The position numbers and the translations under genes were made by a program. 64,000 nucleotides of DNA from contig NC_089223.1 in assembly GCF_963924675.1 (NCBI RefSeq), positions 7,328,881 to 7,392,880 on the forward strand, in the 5' to 3' direction. Below are positions 45,590 through 57,212 of the stretch, piece after piece (positions within the stretch are counted from its first letter, which is position 1; each line of letters starts with the position of its first letter). The notes beneath the pieces were generated by a model that saw only the letters and a program-made list of their open reading frames with translations, was not told where the DNA came from and made no database searches. This stretch comes from Phocoena phocoena. Lineage: Eukaryota > Chordata > Mammalia > Artiodactyla > Phocoenidae.

Positions 45590-47650
45590 ATGAATTTCCC
45601 CCACTGCTAAATGGACTCACTAGCAAAAGAACGAAAGAATTATTTCAAACAGAAATAATACCTGGCCTCTCTTTTATGAATGCTGAGATCTCTTGCCCCG
45701 GGAGGTGTTAATACATTGTGGAGTTCAAGCATAGAGTAGGAAGAGAGTAAATTGCCCAATTAGTGGTTGGTGGGGACTTTGGGCTTTGAAGTCAAAGGGA
45801 GGTCTGACCTCACTTCAGGAGACAGTTGGATTCCTCGAGTTTAAAAGGATGGCGGTTTCCATAAGAAGCAGAATTCTGTATTCCATCCAGGGCAGCACCC
45901 TTGGAAATGCCAGATCTCTGAATGGAGTGGCAGCATGGATCTGGAATTAAGTCACTCTCACCTTCACGTCATGCAGTGAAGGTGCTGATGGCCAAGTTCA
46001 GCACAGGGGAGCCAGGAGTTTCCCATCTGAGAATGATGACAAGAGCTCAGACCAGTAGCACCTCCGTGGTGACTACGATGGACCCAAACCAGAGGCCAGG
46101 TCTTGTGTAATCCCAAGAGACATGAAAAAAAGAGGTCCATGAAAAATTCTTGGATTTGGATGTCCCATTATTCCGTCAACCTGCAGCTGAGACAGATTGT
46201 ACTTATTCAGTAAGAAGAGTCTTAAAGGTATTTTGTTCTGGAGTCTGTATTTATAAAGCACGTTGATGCCTTGATATAAAAATACTCGGAAAGCAGACGC
46301 CTAGCCATATTCCAACGATGTGTGCAAACCCTTGGATAAAGCAGAAGTGAGCTTACAACAAAGGGACCACCCTTTGTTTCCCTCTCTGTAAGTCTGTCAC
46401 TCTTGCTTTCATGCTGCTTCCTCTGAAGTCTTTTCATAATAGTCTTAACAGTCATGTCAACATACCACTTTTTAGACATTGTTTAAGAGGCACTACTGTT
46501 GGAAGACTGTATTCAGAGGAGAGGTTGTTGCCCTGCCCCTCACATCCCTTGGATAGAAAGTCAATAAAATCTTATTTTAACAAGAACTAAAACTAAAATA
46601 TTTCATAGAATATTTTCACAAGGAATATTTCTTAAATCACCCTTGCTATAAAAATACTGCAGCTCACTCCATCAGGTCTTAATTAAAGGCAGACTTCTCC
46701 ACACACTTTGAGGAGTAATTTGCACAAGGTCTGCAGCTTTCTACATTATTCTAGCTCCAGCACAAAGAAAGCATTCTCCACTTGCCTCTTCCCAGTTGCA
46801 TAATGGCTAAAAAACTAGTAAGAGAATTATTTTCAGCCCGAAGTTGGAAACTGTGTTTTACTGAATTATAAAAACACCCAAGCATTACATCTTTTTGACA
46901 AAGTCAACAGTTCCTCTCTAGTTAGCAAAACAAATGGCACCTTATTTAACTCAATAGACGTTACACTTGAAATCCACCTGCCTGTTCACACTCTCTTCTT
47001 AGGGTTTGAAATTATGCAAATCCCTAGAGAATTTTTCTTGTTCCGGAAAAATGAATACTTAAGCATACAAAAAACTGCAGAATCACCCCCAAAATAATTC
47101 TATATGAAGTATTTTTTCAATTCTACTGCAAGATACTCATGGGACTCCAAGAACATTTAAATCGTGGCCATAAACATCTCAAGAACCATGGTCTTCCACA
47201 AAGAAAAAAAAAAGAAAAATCAGCATCAGTGTCATTGCATTATACGTGCTGGGATGCTCAGAGGTTTAAAGGGAAAAGAGAAGACTCAAAATGTCCCCTA
47301 AAAGCTTCTGTAAACACACTTTTATAATTTAATCCCATTTGTTCTCACTTTTCTACTTGTGGCCTAATAATGATATAATAGGATCTGGATACATCATTCA
47401 TCAAAGTAACAGGTAAATGTTTTTTCATCAACATGACCTCACACATGGTACAGCAGGAGCTCACCACTTTCTGAGTCTATGAGCATCAAGATTTTTTAAT
47501 TTAACTATTAGAATATTATACTCTGGTGTCTTTTATAGTTCATGAGTGTTCAAAACACCTGGAAATGGTGTTCTCTAGGATGTTTTCCAGAAAAGCTAAA
47601 GGTCCAGTCCTGGATACCTCTAAGAGGAGTTTGCTGGTTAAGATGTACAT
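45590..47650. other. Repeat-poor interval
   Basis: About 2 kb with no young repeat that I recognise. Short frames only (up to 85 codons). No gene identified. Confidence 0.45.
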
Positions 47651-48129
47651 TTACAACTTTTGCAAGGAGTCAATAGTCCATGTTTCCTGGGACACCATGG
47701 CGTTAGAGCTGCAATAAGCAAGTCTAAGAAGGTGATTTCTCCCAGGATCCGTAGTCAGTGTTTTAAAGTTTTCTTTCTTTCCTTCAGCCAAAATTTGAGA
47801 AACTTTATACGCCCTTAAATGTTGCAAATGAAAAAGTACCACTAAAAACAGCACAATGGGAAGCATTGGAAAAGACTTTACTAAAAAGAAGTCAAATAAT
47901 GTTATGGGTTGGGGAAAGCTGGTCTGTATAGGCCATCTACTTGAGCCAGAACAGCATTCTTTTGAGAAAGAGCTGTTACTTTCTTCAGAATCACGTCTGT
48001 GTGGTTCTAACAACAGACACATATGATCCATCCTAGTTCCACACTGGCAAAGCAAGTCTGAACTAAATAAAAAGATGTCCACCGGTATGTGCCTCCCATT
48101 TAATACTACTGATTTAATCAAATCAAAAG
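47651..48129 (-). other. Weak candidate exon: long minus-strand open frame
   Basis: A minus-strand frame with no stop from 48154 (TTG start) to a TAA at 47651. A pyrimidine-rich acceptor-like site (cttccttcag) abuts 48129 and would place about 159 codons in an exon. The product has one clear hydrophobic stretch (FPMLPIVLFLVVLFHLQHL) after a Ser/Cys-rich segment, compatible with a single-pass membrane protein. I do not recognise it. A frame this long is uncommon but not impossible by chance in 64 kb. Confidence 0.18.
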
Positions 48130-48154
48130 CTGAAGGAAGCGCAAGCGAAACCAA

Positions 48155-48980
48155 ACCCAGTACTCGAACAACGTCATGGAACAGGTAGTGTCAGAAAATC
48201 TAGTAAAATAGATCAAAGACATCCTCTTTCTCTTCTCAAACTCACTACCGTGGCCGTAAAAAAACCAAAGCTTGTAAATTCAGAGAGAGAAAACAGAACA
48301 GGAAACAACGGTGGACCAAAGATGCCGACACACTGGAAGAAGGGCAGTAGAAGGAGTGGTGGTGACCGGAACGGCTGATGCAGGAGTGGCATCCCCAGGA
48401 GGAAGTGTGACACTCCAGACGAAGATGAGAGGGGCCCAGGAGCTGAAGCATTAGTTACTGATGGTGGGGCTAAGGTGTGAGGCTGACACCAGAAGACCCA
48501 CTGAAAGTCTGTATTGGGAGGACCAGGTAACTTCCTCCACTTTGTTGACCAGGGCAAGCAGCCCTCCTTTCCCCTCCATCCACACTGCACTGCACTGACC
48601 AGAGGTATATTCCCTGGAGGCATTCAATCAGAAAGGCTTCAGGTTTGGAAACGTTGGCTAGAATGAGTATGGAGAGACTTGGGGCTGGAAATGAGATTAA
48701 GTGAAGTCTGCATAGAAAATTGTAGGACTTCATTGTCTTCTCCCCTTCCCTGGCCCTGATTTCAAATGCTGGGACCCAGAAATATATCTACCATGTAGGC
48801 GAGTAAAGGACTCCTCTCTGGAGAAATTAACCAGCCATAAAGAAAAGAGCTAGAGTCATAGACACGAAGGAGTGTCCTAATCAAAAAGGCAGTTCAACCC
48901 CCGAGTCAAGCTCCAGGAATAACAGCTGTTAGAAAACAAGCCCTGCCCAAAGATGGAGAATGTCCCATCAGAGAGGGAGT
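48155..48980. other. Repeat-poor interval with overlapping short frames
   Basis: Minus-strand frames at 48213-48623 (136 codons, Pro/Ser/Phe-rich) and 48470-48733 are not recognisable. No young repeat was seen. Confidence 0.4.
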
Positions 48981-48984
48981 AAAA

Positions 48985-49152
48985 GAATGGTGAAGAGCTC
49001 AGACTCCGGAGACAACTATCTAGATTCAAATCCAAGCTTCCCATCTGCCTGTTGGCCTTGTGCTAATATTTAACGTCCCTGTGCCTCTGTTTCTTCATCT
49101 GTAAAATGGAGATAATAATGGTTTCTTCCTTATGGTTATTGTTGTTGAGATA
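48985..49152 (+). repeat. MIR SINE (forward)
   Basis: Forward MIR: agctcagactccggagacaa, tagattcaaatccaagcttc, then cttcatctgtaaaatggaga. It directly abuts the reverse MaLR LTR. Confidence 0.88.
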
Positions 49153-49190
49153 TGTATTAGTTGGGCACCCACAGACTGGGTGGCTTAAAC

Positions 49191-49387
49191 CAGCGGTCCC
49201 CAACCTTTCCGGCGCCAGGGACAGGTTTCAGGGAAGACAGTATTTCCACGGGGGCGGGGGGTGGGGGGGAGGATGGCTCAGGCGGTGATGCGAGCGATGG
49301 GGGAGCTGCAGAAGAAGCTTCACTCGCTCGCCCGCAGCTCACCTCCTGCTGCGCGGCCCGGTTCCGGTCCAGGCTTGGGGACCCCGG
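49191..49387. mobile_element. GC-rich non-autonomous hAT-type element
   Basis: Ends cagcggtccccaacc and, inverted, ccggggtccccaagcc. 8 bp duplication gcttaaac at 49183-49190 and gtttaaac at 49388-49395 (one mismatch), as expected for hAT. It is 197 bp, strongly GC-rich, with a G-run at about 49251-49270. It has the look of an internally deleted member of a widespread mammalian hAT family. Open frames across it (for example 49161-49472) are artefacts. Confidence 0.8.
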
Positions 49388-49574
49388 GTTTAAACAACAG
49401 AAGTGTATTGTTTCACAGTTCTGGAGAATAGAAGTCCAAGGTCAAGGTTTCAGCAGGGTTGATTGCCTCTGAGACCTCTCAGCTTGGAGATGGCCACCTT
49501 CTCTCTGTGTCCTCACACGGTCTTCCCTCTATCTGTGCCCATGTCTTAATCACCTCTTCTTATAAAGACTCCAG

Positions 49575-49792
49575 GGCTTCCCTGGTGGCACAGTGGTTGA
49601 GAGTCTGCCTGCCGATGCAGGGGACACGGGTTCGTGCCCCGGTCCGGGAGGATCCCACATGCCGCGGAGCGGCTGGGCCCGTGAGCCATGGCGGCTGAGC
49701 CTGCGCGTCCGGAGCCTGTGCTCCGCAACGGGAGAGGCCACAGCGGTGAGAGGCCCACATACCGCAAAAAAAACAAAAACAAAAACAAAAAA
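49575..49792 (+). mobile_element. CHR-family SINE, short CD-like form
   Basis: Complete head, B-box gggttcgtgccccgg, short-form body and a tail of AAAAAC units. It is flanked by gactcca at 49568-49574 and gattcca at 49794-49800. It forms an inverted pair with the SINE at 49932-50137. Confidence 0.95.
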
Positions 49793-49931
49793 CGATTCCA
49801 GTCATATTGGATTAGGGAGTCTACTCAAATGCCCTCATTTTAACTTAGTTACCTCTTCAAATACAGTCACACTCTATGATCCATATCACCCATAGAGCAA
49901 AGTATAATTACTCAAGTACTGGTACTGTTTT

Positions 49932-50137
49932 GTTGGGGTTTTTTGGCAGTACACGGGCCTCTCGTTGCTGTGGCCTCTCCCGTTGCGGAACACAGGCTCC
50001 GGACGCGCAGGCTCAGCGGTCATGGCTCACGGGCCCAGCCGCTCCGCAGCATGTGGGATCTTCCCGAACCAGAGCACGAACCCACGTCCCCTGCATCGGC
50101 AGGCGGACTCTCAACCACTGCGCCACCAGGGAAGCCC
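49932..50137 (-). mobile_element. CHR-family SINE, short CD-like form (reverse)
   Basis: Short-form body in reverse with head complement gccaccagggaagccc. It is flanked by actggtactgtttt at 49918-49931 and actggtaccgtttt at 50138-50151. Confidence 0.96.
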
Positions 50138-50284
50138 ACTGGTACCGTTTTTAAGCTAGCTTTTCTCCTCAGAAGGGGGTGATTATTTATTATATTTCTA
50201 TTATATGAAGAGTTTGAAGCCTATATGCTATTTGCTGCTGAATATTTTTAAATCTTCAAAAATTAATAACTGTTACACTAAAGG

Positions 50285-50350
50285 AGAATTTAAAATGCGA
50301 GTCTGAGCATGTCACCACCCTGCTCCACATCCGTCCAAGGCTTTCCACAC
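50285..50350 (+). repeat. Possible L2 fragment
   Basis: Contains tctgagcatgtcaccaccct and ccaaggctttccacac, resembling an internal L2 phrase. Short and tentative. Confidence 0.4.
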
Positions 50351-51160
50351 AGCTTATCAGTTACATTTAGAAGGGGATGAGTGCTATATGTCCTCATCCA
50401 CACGGCTTCATTCCCCAGTGGTGTGCTGGAAATGTTCAGAAGAATTCTGCCACTTGTATGAGCAAATGTTTAAAGAAGTTGTCAGCAAACATGTATAAAA
50501 ACATACTCACTGATAAATGTTTTGAGAAAGAAATTAATCAACTTCCTTTTTCTGTCAAACTTTTCTCATGGGGAGTTCTGTTAAAGAACCAACCATGCCA
50601 GTGAAAAGGGAATTGAACTACCATGTCTAGTCCAGTCTACTCTTACCTTTAGGATAATACGTACCAGAAGAGCTACTCTCAGGAAAACATTTTGTTCAGA
50701 AAGTACCCTCTCCTCTTATCCAAACTGCCTGAGGTATAAAAATCATCACGCGGATTTTAACACGTTATCCATCTCTACTAGTTCTTTAAGAATGTCAGTG
50801 TAAGCGATGAGTCACTGTAGCACTTGACACCTAGAATTTCTGAAACAAACCCTCGCTTGAATGGCACATCCCAGCCCTGTGGAGTGGGAACGCCTTTCAG
50901 ACTTGGGGTTATTTTGCAAAAGAAAAATCAGGACATATCCTTGTTCGTGTATTACTTTCAGCGTCTGGGTAATGAGAGCAGTACCTAGGGTGATATTTAT
51001 GTAAAAGCACAATCAGAGGTAATACTCACATGGGTACCAAGTTGTGGGATGATCCATGGCAGACACATCATCTCATGAGCAGAAGTCTCCCTAATCCTCA
51101 TCAAGGCAGAATTCATTGAATCCTCATTTGCTTACACTGTGTCATTATTTTCTCTCTCAA
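50351..51160. other. Unique-looking interval
   Basis: No gene or repeat recognised. Confidence 0.45.
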
Positions 51161-51164
51161 GCTG

Positions 51165-51345
51165 CATAGCAGTCAATTCAAATCCTAGCCGTGCCACTTA
51201 CCGTTGTGCAACCATGGGAAAGTTACTTAGCATTTCTGTCCCTCTATTCTTCCCATCTGTACAATGGGAATAATCATATACTTCTCTCATAGGGTTGTTA
51301 GGAGAATTGAAGCATTCAATAAAAATTAACTACTGATTGTGTTCG
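51165..51345 (+). repeat. MIR SINE (forward)
   Basis: Forward MIR: caaatcctagccgtgccact, ccatctgtacaatgggaata, tcatagggttgttaggagaa. Confidence 0.9.
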
Positions 51346-52140
51346 TGTCTCTCTTTCCCACCATGATGACTTAGGGGAAAGAAAGGAATTCAGAAGAACC
51401 AAATAACACTCACCAAGCATTTACCTTAGACACCTATAACACAATCATTTCTTATAGAAAGGTAGTTCCAAAAATTCCAGTCCTGGTGACATTTTAACTG
51501 GGCCCTAATGATGCACGCTTAGAAATGCATAAAGGACAATACCAGCACAATCAAAGGCTTTGTTCTTAGACCCCCCCTTCAACCTGTCTATATTTATTTC
51601 CTTTGGACCCTAACCATTATGTTTTATTCTCTCGCCTCTCCTACTGGGCTTTTCTTCTTGATTCACCTTTTGAACTACCTCTTGGCTCATGAATGTTGCA
51701 TTTCTTTGCCAAAACTTTCACTAGCTTGTGGCTTCCTGGAATGGTGTCTCATTATTTACTGTCATCCTTTGGTACTGACCCAGAACGCTTTCCCTTCAGG
51801 GCTTCCCACCAACTGCTGTGCCCCTCCTCCTGCTGTGTAGGGCCCCGACTGGCATGACTCTCTTCTCTCCCTGCCAAAACCAGGAGGGGACAGCCACGAC
51901 TGCCAATATGTAAACGAATGTCAACCAGCATGGGAAAGTAAAATGCGAAATTAATAAGAATAATCTTAGCAGATTATGCTTTGGAGATAATTCCCCCAAA
52001 TATTCTTTTTAATTTTTAAAAAGGGGCAAGAGGGAACATAAACGTGGATAGACCTTACAGTATCCAAATATTGAAGACAAGACTAAGGATGTTGAGAATT
52101 CCAGACTCTTGTGAACCTGCTATTCTTGTACAGTGTAAAC
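51346..52140. other. Unique-looking interval
   Basis: C/T-rich at 51580-51840, with frames of up to 73 codons. No recognisable gene. Confidence 0.4.
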
Positions 52141-52144
52141 AGCA

Positions 52145-52320
52145 GAGACAGTAGGACCTGGCAGACACAGACTAAATTCAGATTCTGTCGCTAACTAGCA
52201 TAAGACTGAGACTTTGACCTATTACCTCTCATCTGCATAATATGTTTAATAATATCAACCTCACAGGAATGTTGTAAAGATGAAAGACAATATAGATCAA
52301 TTGGCCAATAAAGATTTCTT
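52145..52320 (+). repeat. MIR SINE (forward), diverged
   Basis: Forward MIR traces: taaattcagattctgtcgct, then aacctcacaggaatgttgta. Confidence 0.65.
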
Positions 52321-52364
52321 GAGAGATGAGCGCTGAGAGTGCCCTTGAATTAACAAGGAAGTCT

Positions 52365-52566
52365 TGGCACTTCCCTGATGGCCCAGTGGCTAAGACTCTA
52401 CGCTCCCAATGCAGGGGACCCGGGTTCGGTCCCTGGTCAGGGAACTAGATCCCACACGCCAAAACTAAAGATCCTGCATGTGGTAACAAAGACCCCACGC
52501 GCCACAACTAAGACCCGATGCAGCCAAATAAATAAATAAATATTTTTAAAAAGAAAAAGAAAAGAA
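52365..52566 (+). mobile_element. CHR-family SINE, older short form
   Basis: Head cacttccctgatggcccag, B-box gggttcggtccctgg, a tail with aaataaataaataaata. It is flanked by aaggaagtct at 52355-52364 and 52567-52576. Confidence 0.93.
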
Positions 52567-52576
52567 AAGGAAGTCT

Positions 52577-53158
52577 CTAAAAGAGTGGAATTGAAGCAGG
52601 AGCTGTCAGGAGAGACTGGGGATGGGGAGGTATGGTGACTTGGGTATTACTTTGGCTTATTGATGGTGGGTAACAGTTATGCAATGGATAACCTTTTGTT
52701 TAAAAAAATTCCTGAGACCTAAGTGTGAGCAGCTGAGAAGGTATTTCCTTTTCTCTCTGAGTTAATTTTTACAACTTCTTTTTATAACATAAATGAATAA
52801 ATTCAAGAGAAAATATATGAGCTGGAAGAAGGAAAAACCAAGTGTCTCAGCCAACTCTGTCCCATCCAGTGGTCCCGAGGGAACTTTGGGACAAGGAGAA
52901 TAAATCATGTTTGTCCCTCATATGCACAAAAACTGATGGAGTCCTGCCATGGAACTTATTTGTGTTGGATGAGAAACTATACTATTAAAACTTTCACCTG
53001 AGCTAGAAAAAGTGAAGTCTGAATGTAGATATCATTTTGCTTCAAACATACAGAGAGGTTTTTAATGGAAAACAAAGTTGCTCTGCTTTAGAAAAGGAAC
53101 TGAAATTTGGAGATTGGAAACTGCCAATGGAACAGAAAAGAAAGGACTTGGGAAACAG
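52577..53158. other. Unique-looking interval
   Basis: About 580 bp with no gene or repeat recognised. Confidence 0.45.
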
Positions 53159-53557
53159 TATGGACTTAGTTGTGTCCCCCTCCCTCCAAATTTATACGTT
53201 GAAGCCTTAAACCCTCAGAATGTGACTGCATTTGAAGATAGATCTTTAAAGAGATAATTAAGTTAAAATGAAGCTGTTAGGGTAGACATTAATCTGTTCT
53301 GACTGGTGTCCGTATAAGAAGAGGAGATTAAGACACAGAAGAGACACCAGGGATGCATGTACAGAGGAAAGGCCATGCTAGGACACAGGGAAAAGATGGC
53401 CATTTGCAAGCCAAGGAGAGAGGCCTCAGGAGGAATCAAGCCAGCAAGCACCTTGATCTTGGACTTCCAGACTCCAGAACTGAGAGATAATAAATTCCTG
53501 TTGGTTAAGCTCCCTAGTCTGTGGTATTTTGTTATGGCAGCCTGAGCAAACTAATAT
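53159..53557 (+). mobile_element. MaLR (MLT1-type) solo LTR
   Basis: Forward MaLR LTR: gttgtgtccccctccctcca near the start, ccttgatcttggacttccag late, aataaattcctgttggttaa at the polyadenylation region, and ttatggcagcctgagcaaac at the end. No internal sequence is attached. Frames on both strands in it are artefacts. Confidence 0.88.
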
Positions 53558-54633
53558 GAGAGAATACAGGGAAAGGACAGGAGAGGGAGGGTGTGGCTAT
53601 GACCAGAAGTGAAGGAAGCAAGCCAAAGGAGAGACAGCCAGTAAGGAACGGTGGATGGATGACCAATGGAGGCCATGGTAGAAAAATGATGACTCGTTAA
53701 ATTTTAACTTTTGGCTTGTAGTCAGTAACAACGTAATTCCACTGTACAACTTCAAAGCTTCAGTGTGGTCTGCTAAATACAAATATGCCTTGTGTTATTG
53801 ATATTTTGGTCAATGAAGGAATGGGGGCAGTGCTCAGAATGGAGAAAAGTGATTTAGAAAAAGGATTGCGGTTTTGAGAATCAAGAGAGAGGTAAAAACT
53901 AAAAACTGAGCAGATCCAGATATCAGAACAAGAGGGGACAATGGAGATTTGATGACATCCAAACAGCTGCTCCTGGAGTTGCTGGCATAACCAGACAGTA
54001 CTGAATGAATGCCCTGTGAGAAGGTAGGTTTCCACCCTTAAGGGCCCAGAGGCATTGGGGAGTGCCTAGAAAGTGAATCTTAAGTAGGTATGAAGAAAGG
54101 AAAATGTCTAATAGGTAGTTACCATTTGGCATATTACTTTACACAGAATCTCATATTAACCCAAGACAGTTACATAGACCCACTGAGACTGAGCTCAGAT
54201 TCCTTCTGAAAGGTTCCAATGAAGTAAATAGTCAACATTGTGCCACTATAACATTGGCAGAAAACAGGCACTTAGGTGATGTGTGTTGCATCTCTGCTCC
54301 TAAACTTAATAGCAAGTAGCCCTGATTAGACTAGCGTCTCAACACTCATCTTTGTCTTGATAGGTTGTCACATAATCAATAATAAATATCCTGGTACATA
54401 ACCAAGAATAAATATCCTAGTACACTGATGTGAAAGATAGTGAAAAGAATGCAAATGGACTGAAAAGATTCTTGCACATTCTAAATGTTTCAGTACCTCT
54501 AAAGCACACACAATTAGATAACTGTCTTGTCTAACATGCAAAACAGTACTGTGGAACAGACTACTAATTTTACACTTTCTTTCTCCAGCCAGCTAAAGAA
54601 GGATTTCTACATAACAGGAATAGAATTTTCTAC
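53558..54633. other. Unique-looking interval
   Basis: About 1.1 kb. Minus frames at 53760-54035 and 53923-54132 are short and unrecognised. No repeat identified. Confidence 0.4.
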
Positions 54634-54648
54634 CTAATGACCAGTTTC

Positions 54649-54763
54649 TTTTTTTTTGGTTTTTTTTTTGGCCGTGCCAGGCTGCATGTGGGACCAGGGA
54701 TTGAACCCGTGCCCCCTGCATTGGAAACGTGGAGTCTTAACCACTGGACTGCCAGGCAAGTCC
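54649..54763 (-). mobile_element. CHR-family SINE, older short form (reverse)
   Basis: T-rich tail complement, then gaccagggattgaacccgtg and head complement ggactgccaggcaagtccct. It is flanked by ctaatgaccagtttc at 54634-54648 and ctagtgaccagtttc at 54764-54778. Confidence 0.93.
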
Positions 54764-54778
54764 CTAGTGACCAGTTTC

Positions 54779-56149
54779 AGAAGAAGAAAATTTTTATTAC
54801 TGAGTTTTGCCTTTAGTAATTACTATCCTAAACAACTGACTTTCGGGGGCTCAAGTACTGCTGTTGTTATAATTGTAGTCTTGGTCCGTTTCAGTTAAGT
54901 TTTCCAGGGTAATTCCTAATTTGTAAGATTGGGATTTGGATTGCCCAATTTTTGTCAAGTCAGCAAAATGTACACACGTTGTGGTGAAGGTTTCATCTTC
55001 CTAAGGCTACGCTTATGGGCAGGAAAAAAACAAAGTTCGCCAACAAATAAGCTGTCATTATCACTTGGTCGTAGAATTCCCTAGACTTCTGTTTTACTAC
55101 TTAAACAAGAAGTTAAAGGGACAAGAGTTTTCTTCACAAACTTCACATATTTGAAAAAAAAATTGCATAAATTAGAACCAAAAATAACTGCTTGATACCT
55201 TCTTACTTAGCTCCAAGTTACTTTCCAAATTATTATACCTTATAACAGGGAGCAAATTCCCTTACAAAAGAGTGTGCTATCCATGATTTTCTAAAACGAC
55301 AGCCAAATTTGAAGATAAGGATTATGATAATGAACACTATGAACACAATCCACTATTTTAATATATTTATCATTACACGATGTTATATTGTACATTTATT
55401 TGTTAAGTTAGTAGTAGTTAGCCTTGACATTAGAATTCAAACTCTTGGAAGGCCCGGCTTTGCACGGTTCACTGCAGTTTTGTTAACAGAATGAATGAAT
55501 TCCTGACAGTTACTAGTATATGTTTATGTATCACATTTCTTTTGTTCTAGAAAAATAATTAAATTAATTGCCCCATAAAATTAAGATACAAAATAAAATA
55601 TTTCTCTCACTTCGTGACTGTAAACTTTAACAGAATTAATCAAAAGGTATTTCGTGACCACTTTGGGTAGTACATTACTCACTTACGGCTTTTCTCTCTA
55701 GCTTTGGTTTTCCATGATTTTCAAATACAAAGGCAAAAAATAGAAGACATAGTAATAAAGATGCTTGGCAAGATCATACTTCCCTCAAGATGATAAGATA
55801 ACAAAAGGATGCATTTTTCAAAAATAAGTGATTATCTTCTCTTGAACTTTAAGTATATTTTTAAATGGAAATGCATTCATAAACTTCCATATACCTTATG
55901 AACAAAACCAAAGTTTAAGTAGAAATATCTTTAATTGACAATTATCTTTTTATGTTTCAGGCTTTCTAGTAATTAAGAAATCATTTCTGTATTATCTGCA
56001 TTGGACAGATCATGCTAAATAATATGGATAAACCTACTGTGTCTAGTCAAGCAATACATTCCAGAAAAAAATGATTTTTAAAAACATTTTGACCAATTAA
56101 ATTAGATGTAGTGGTCAGGCTCTCTTCTTCTTTTCTTTTTTTGGGGGGG
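54779..56149. other. AT-rich interval
   Basis: About 1.4 kb with no gene and no repeat recognised. Confidence 0.45.
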
Positions 56150-56715
56150 TCAGGGGATGTTGCTATGGCCAATGGTTTGGCTGGGTGATCAGGGACTCGG
56201 AAGAAACATGATTGGGAAATTGGGGACAAAGAAATTCGGAGAAGAGGTATGTGGATAGATTTACCAGAATAGCCGAAGATCATGAAGGTGTTTGTGTCCT
56301 ACGTGAATGCTCACCAAAGGGTGACGCCAGCAGACGAGGATTATAATAATCAATAGGATAGGATAACTTGTTCTGTGGACACCAGTCAGCCTCTTTCCCC
56401 AGCCATCACTGTAGTCACCCAGTGGGCTCGTGAGCGAAGTGGCCACGGTGGCAGGGGTGGAGGTTATGCATGGGCTCGGCAACACAGACAGCCCTTCAAC
56501 AAGGCCCACCTGAGTGCCCACAGCCACTCAGCAGACACCAACACTGAGCGCCCTTATGGTGCCATTCCCCCCGGGTGACCTGCCAGCTACCTGGCGTCTG
56601 GTTGATTACAATGGAACATTTCCATCATGGAAGGGGCAGTGTTTCGTCCTTGCTAGAATAGACACTTATTCCTGATACGGATTTGCCTTTCCTAAGGCTC
56701 TCTTCTTCTATGAAC
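56150..56715 (+). pseudogene. ERV-L-type pol fragment (RNase H/integrase side)
   Basis: On the plus strand this reads as the part of an ERV-L pol between RNase H and the integrase core. An open piece at 56375-56578 carries the zinc-binding-side sequence. Near 56600-56625 an aspartate in a VDY context marks the start of the integrase core. Stops and frame changes break it, and no LTR is attached. Its orientation is opposite to the ERV-L remnant at 42641-45350, so the two are separate insertions or rearranged. No restored sequence is given. Confidence 0.7.
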
Positions 56716-57010
56716 GTTCACTGAGTTCCAGGCAGACTGGCCTACAGCCTCATACTGGCCTCATACACACCCCAGGTCTTTTCTTTTCTTGGAGTCTTTG
56801 TGCATGGTGTTCTGTCTCTCTGGACCATTCTTTTCTCTGCTTTTATAGCCAATTCCTGCTCATTCTTTAGATCCCAGCTTATACATCATCTCCTCAAAGA
56901 GGCCTTTCTTGACCACACCATCAAAATAACTTATTTGATATTATCACATCTTTTTATTTGGATTCATTTTTTGTATTATTTTTTCCCTTTTCTCCCACTC
57001 TCATCCAACT
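56716..57010 (+). repeat. L2 LINE 3' region
   Basis: L2 phrases: gtgcatggtgttctgtctct, ccaattcctgctcattcttt, then catcatctcctcaaagaggc. Confidence 0.75.
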
Positions 57011-57061
57011 GAGAGGGAGAAGAGATGCTAATTACCATAAAAAAAAGAGCAAATTTAAAGC

Positions 57062-57212
57062 TCTATGGTATGTAAGGACATAGTGAAAAGTTGCCATCTA
57101 TGATCCAGGAAGTGGCCTTCACCAGATACCAAATCTGCTGGTGCCCTGATCTTGGACTAACCAGCTTCTAACCAGACTGTGAAAAATAAATGTTTGCTGT
57201 TTATTAGTAAAA
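57062..57212 (+). mobile_element. LTR fragment (same type as 63461-63812)
   Basis: Contains gccatctatgatccaggaag, gccctgatcttggactaacc and aaaaataaatgtttgctgtt. These match the later part of the LTR at the end of the window. The 5' part is missing. An A-rich end follows. Confidence 0.6.

Larger units (their letters stand above)
49153..49900 (-). mobile_element. MaLR (MLT1-type) LTR, reverse, split by hAT and SINE
   Basis: LTR pieces at 49153-49182, 49396-49567 and 49801-49900 read as one reverse MaLR LTR: acagactgggtggcttaaac, gtattgtttcacagttctgg, then tacctcttcaaatacagtca. It is interrupted by the elements at 49191-49387 and 49575-49792. It has no coding capacity. Confidence 0.78.

Noticed and set aside
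49106..49472. CpG-island promoter for a gene at 49.2 kb
   Set aside because: The GC-rich patch is a hAT element with its own inverted ends and an 8 bp target duplication. No gene starts there.
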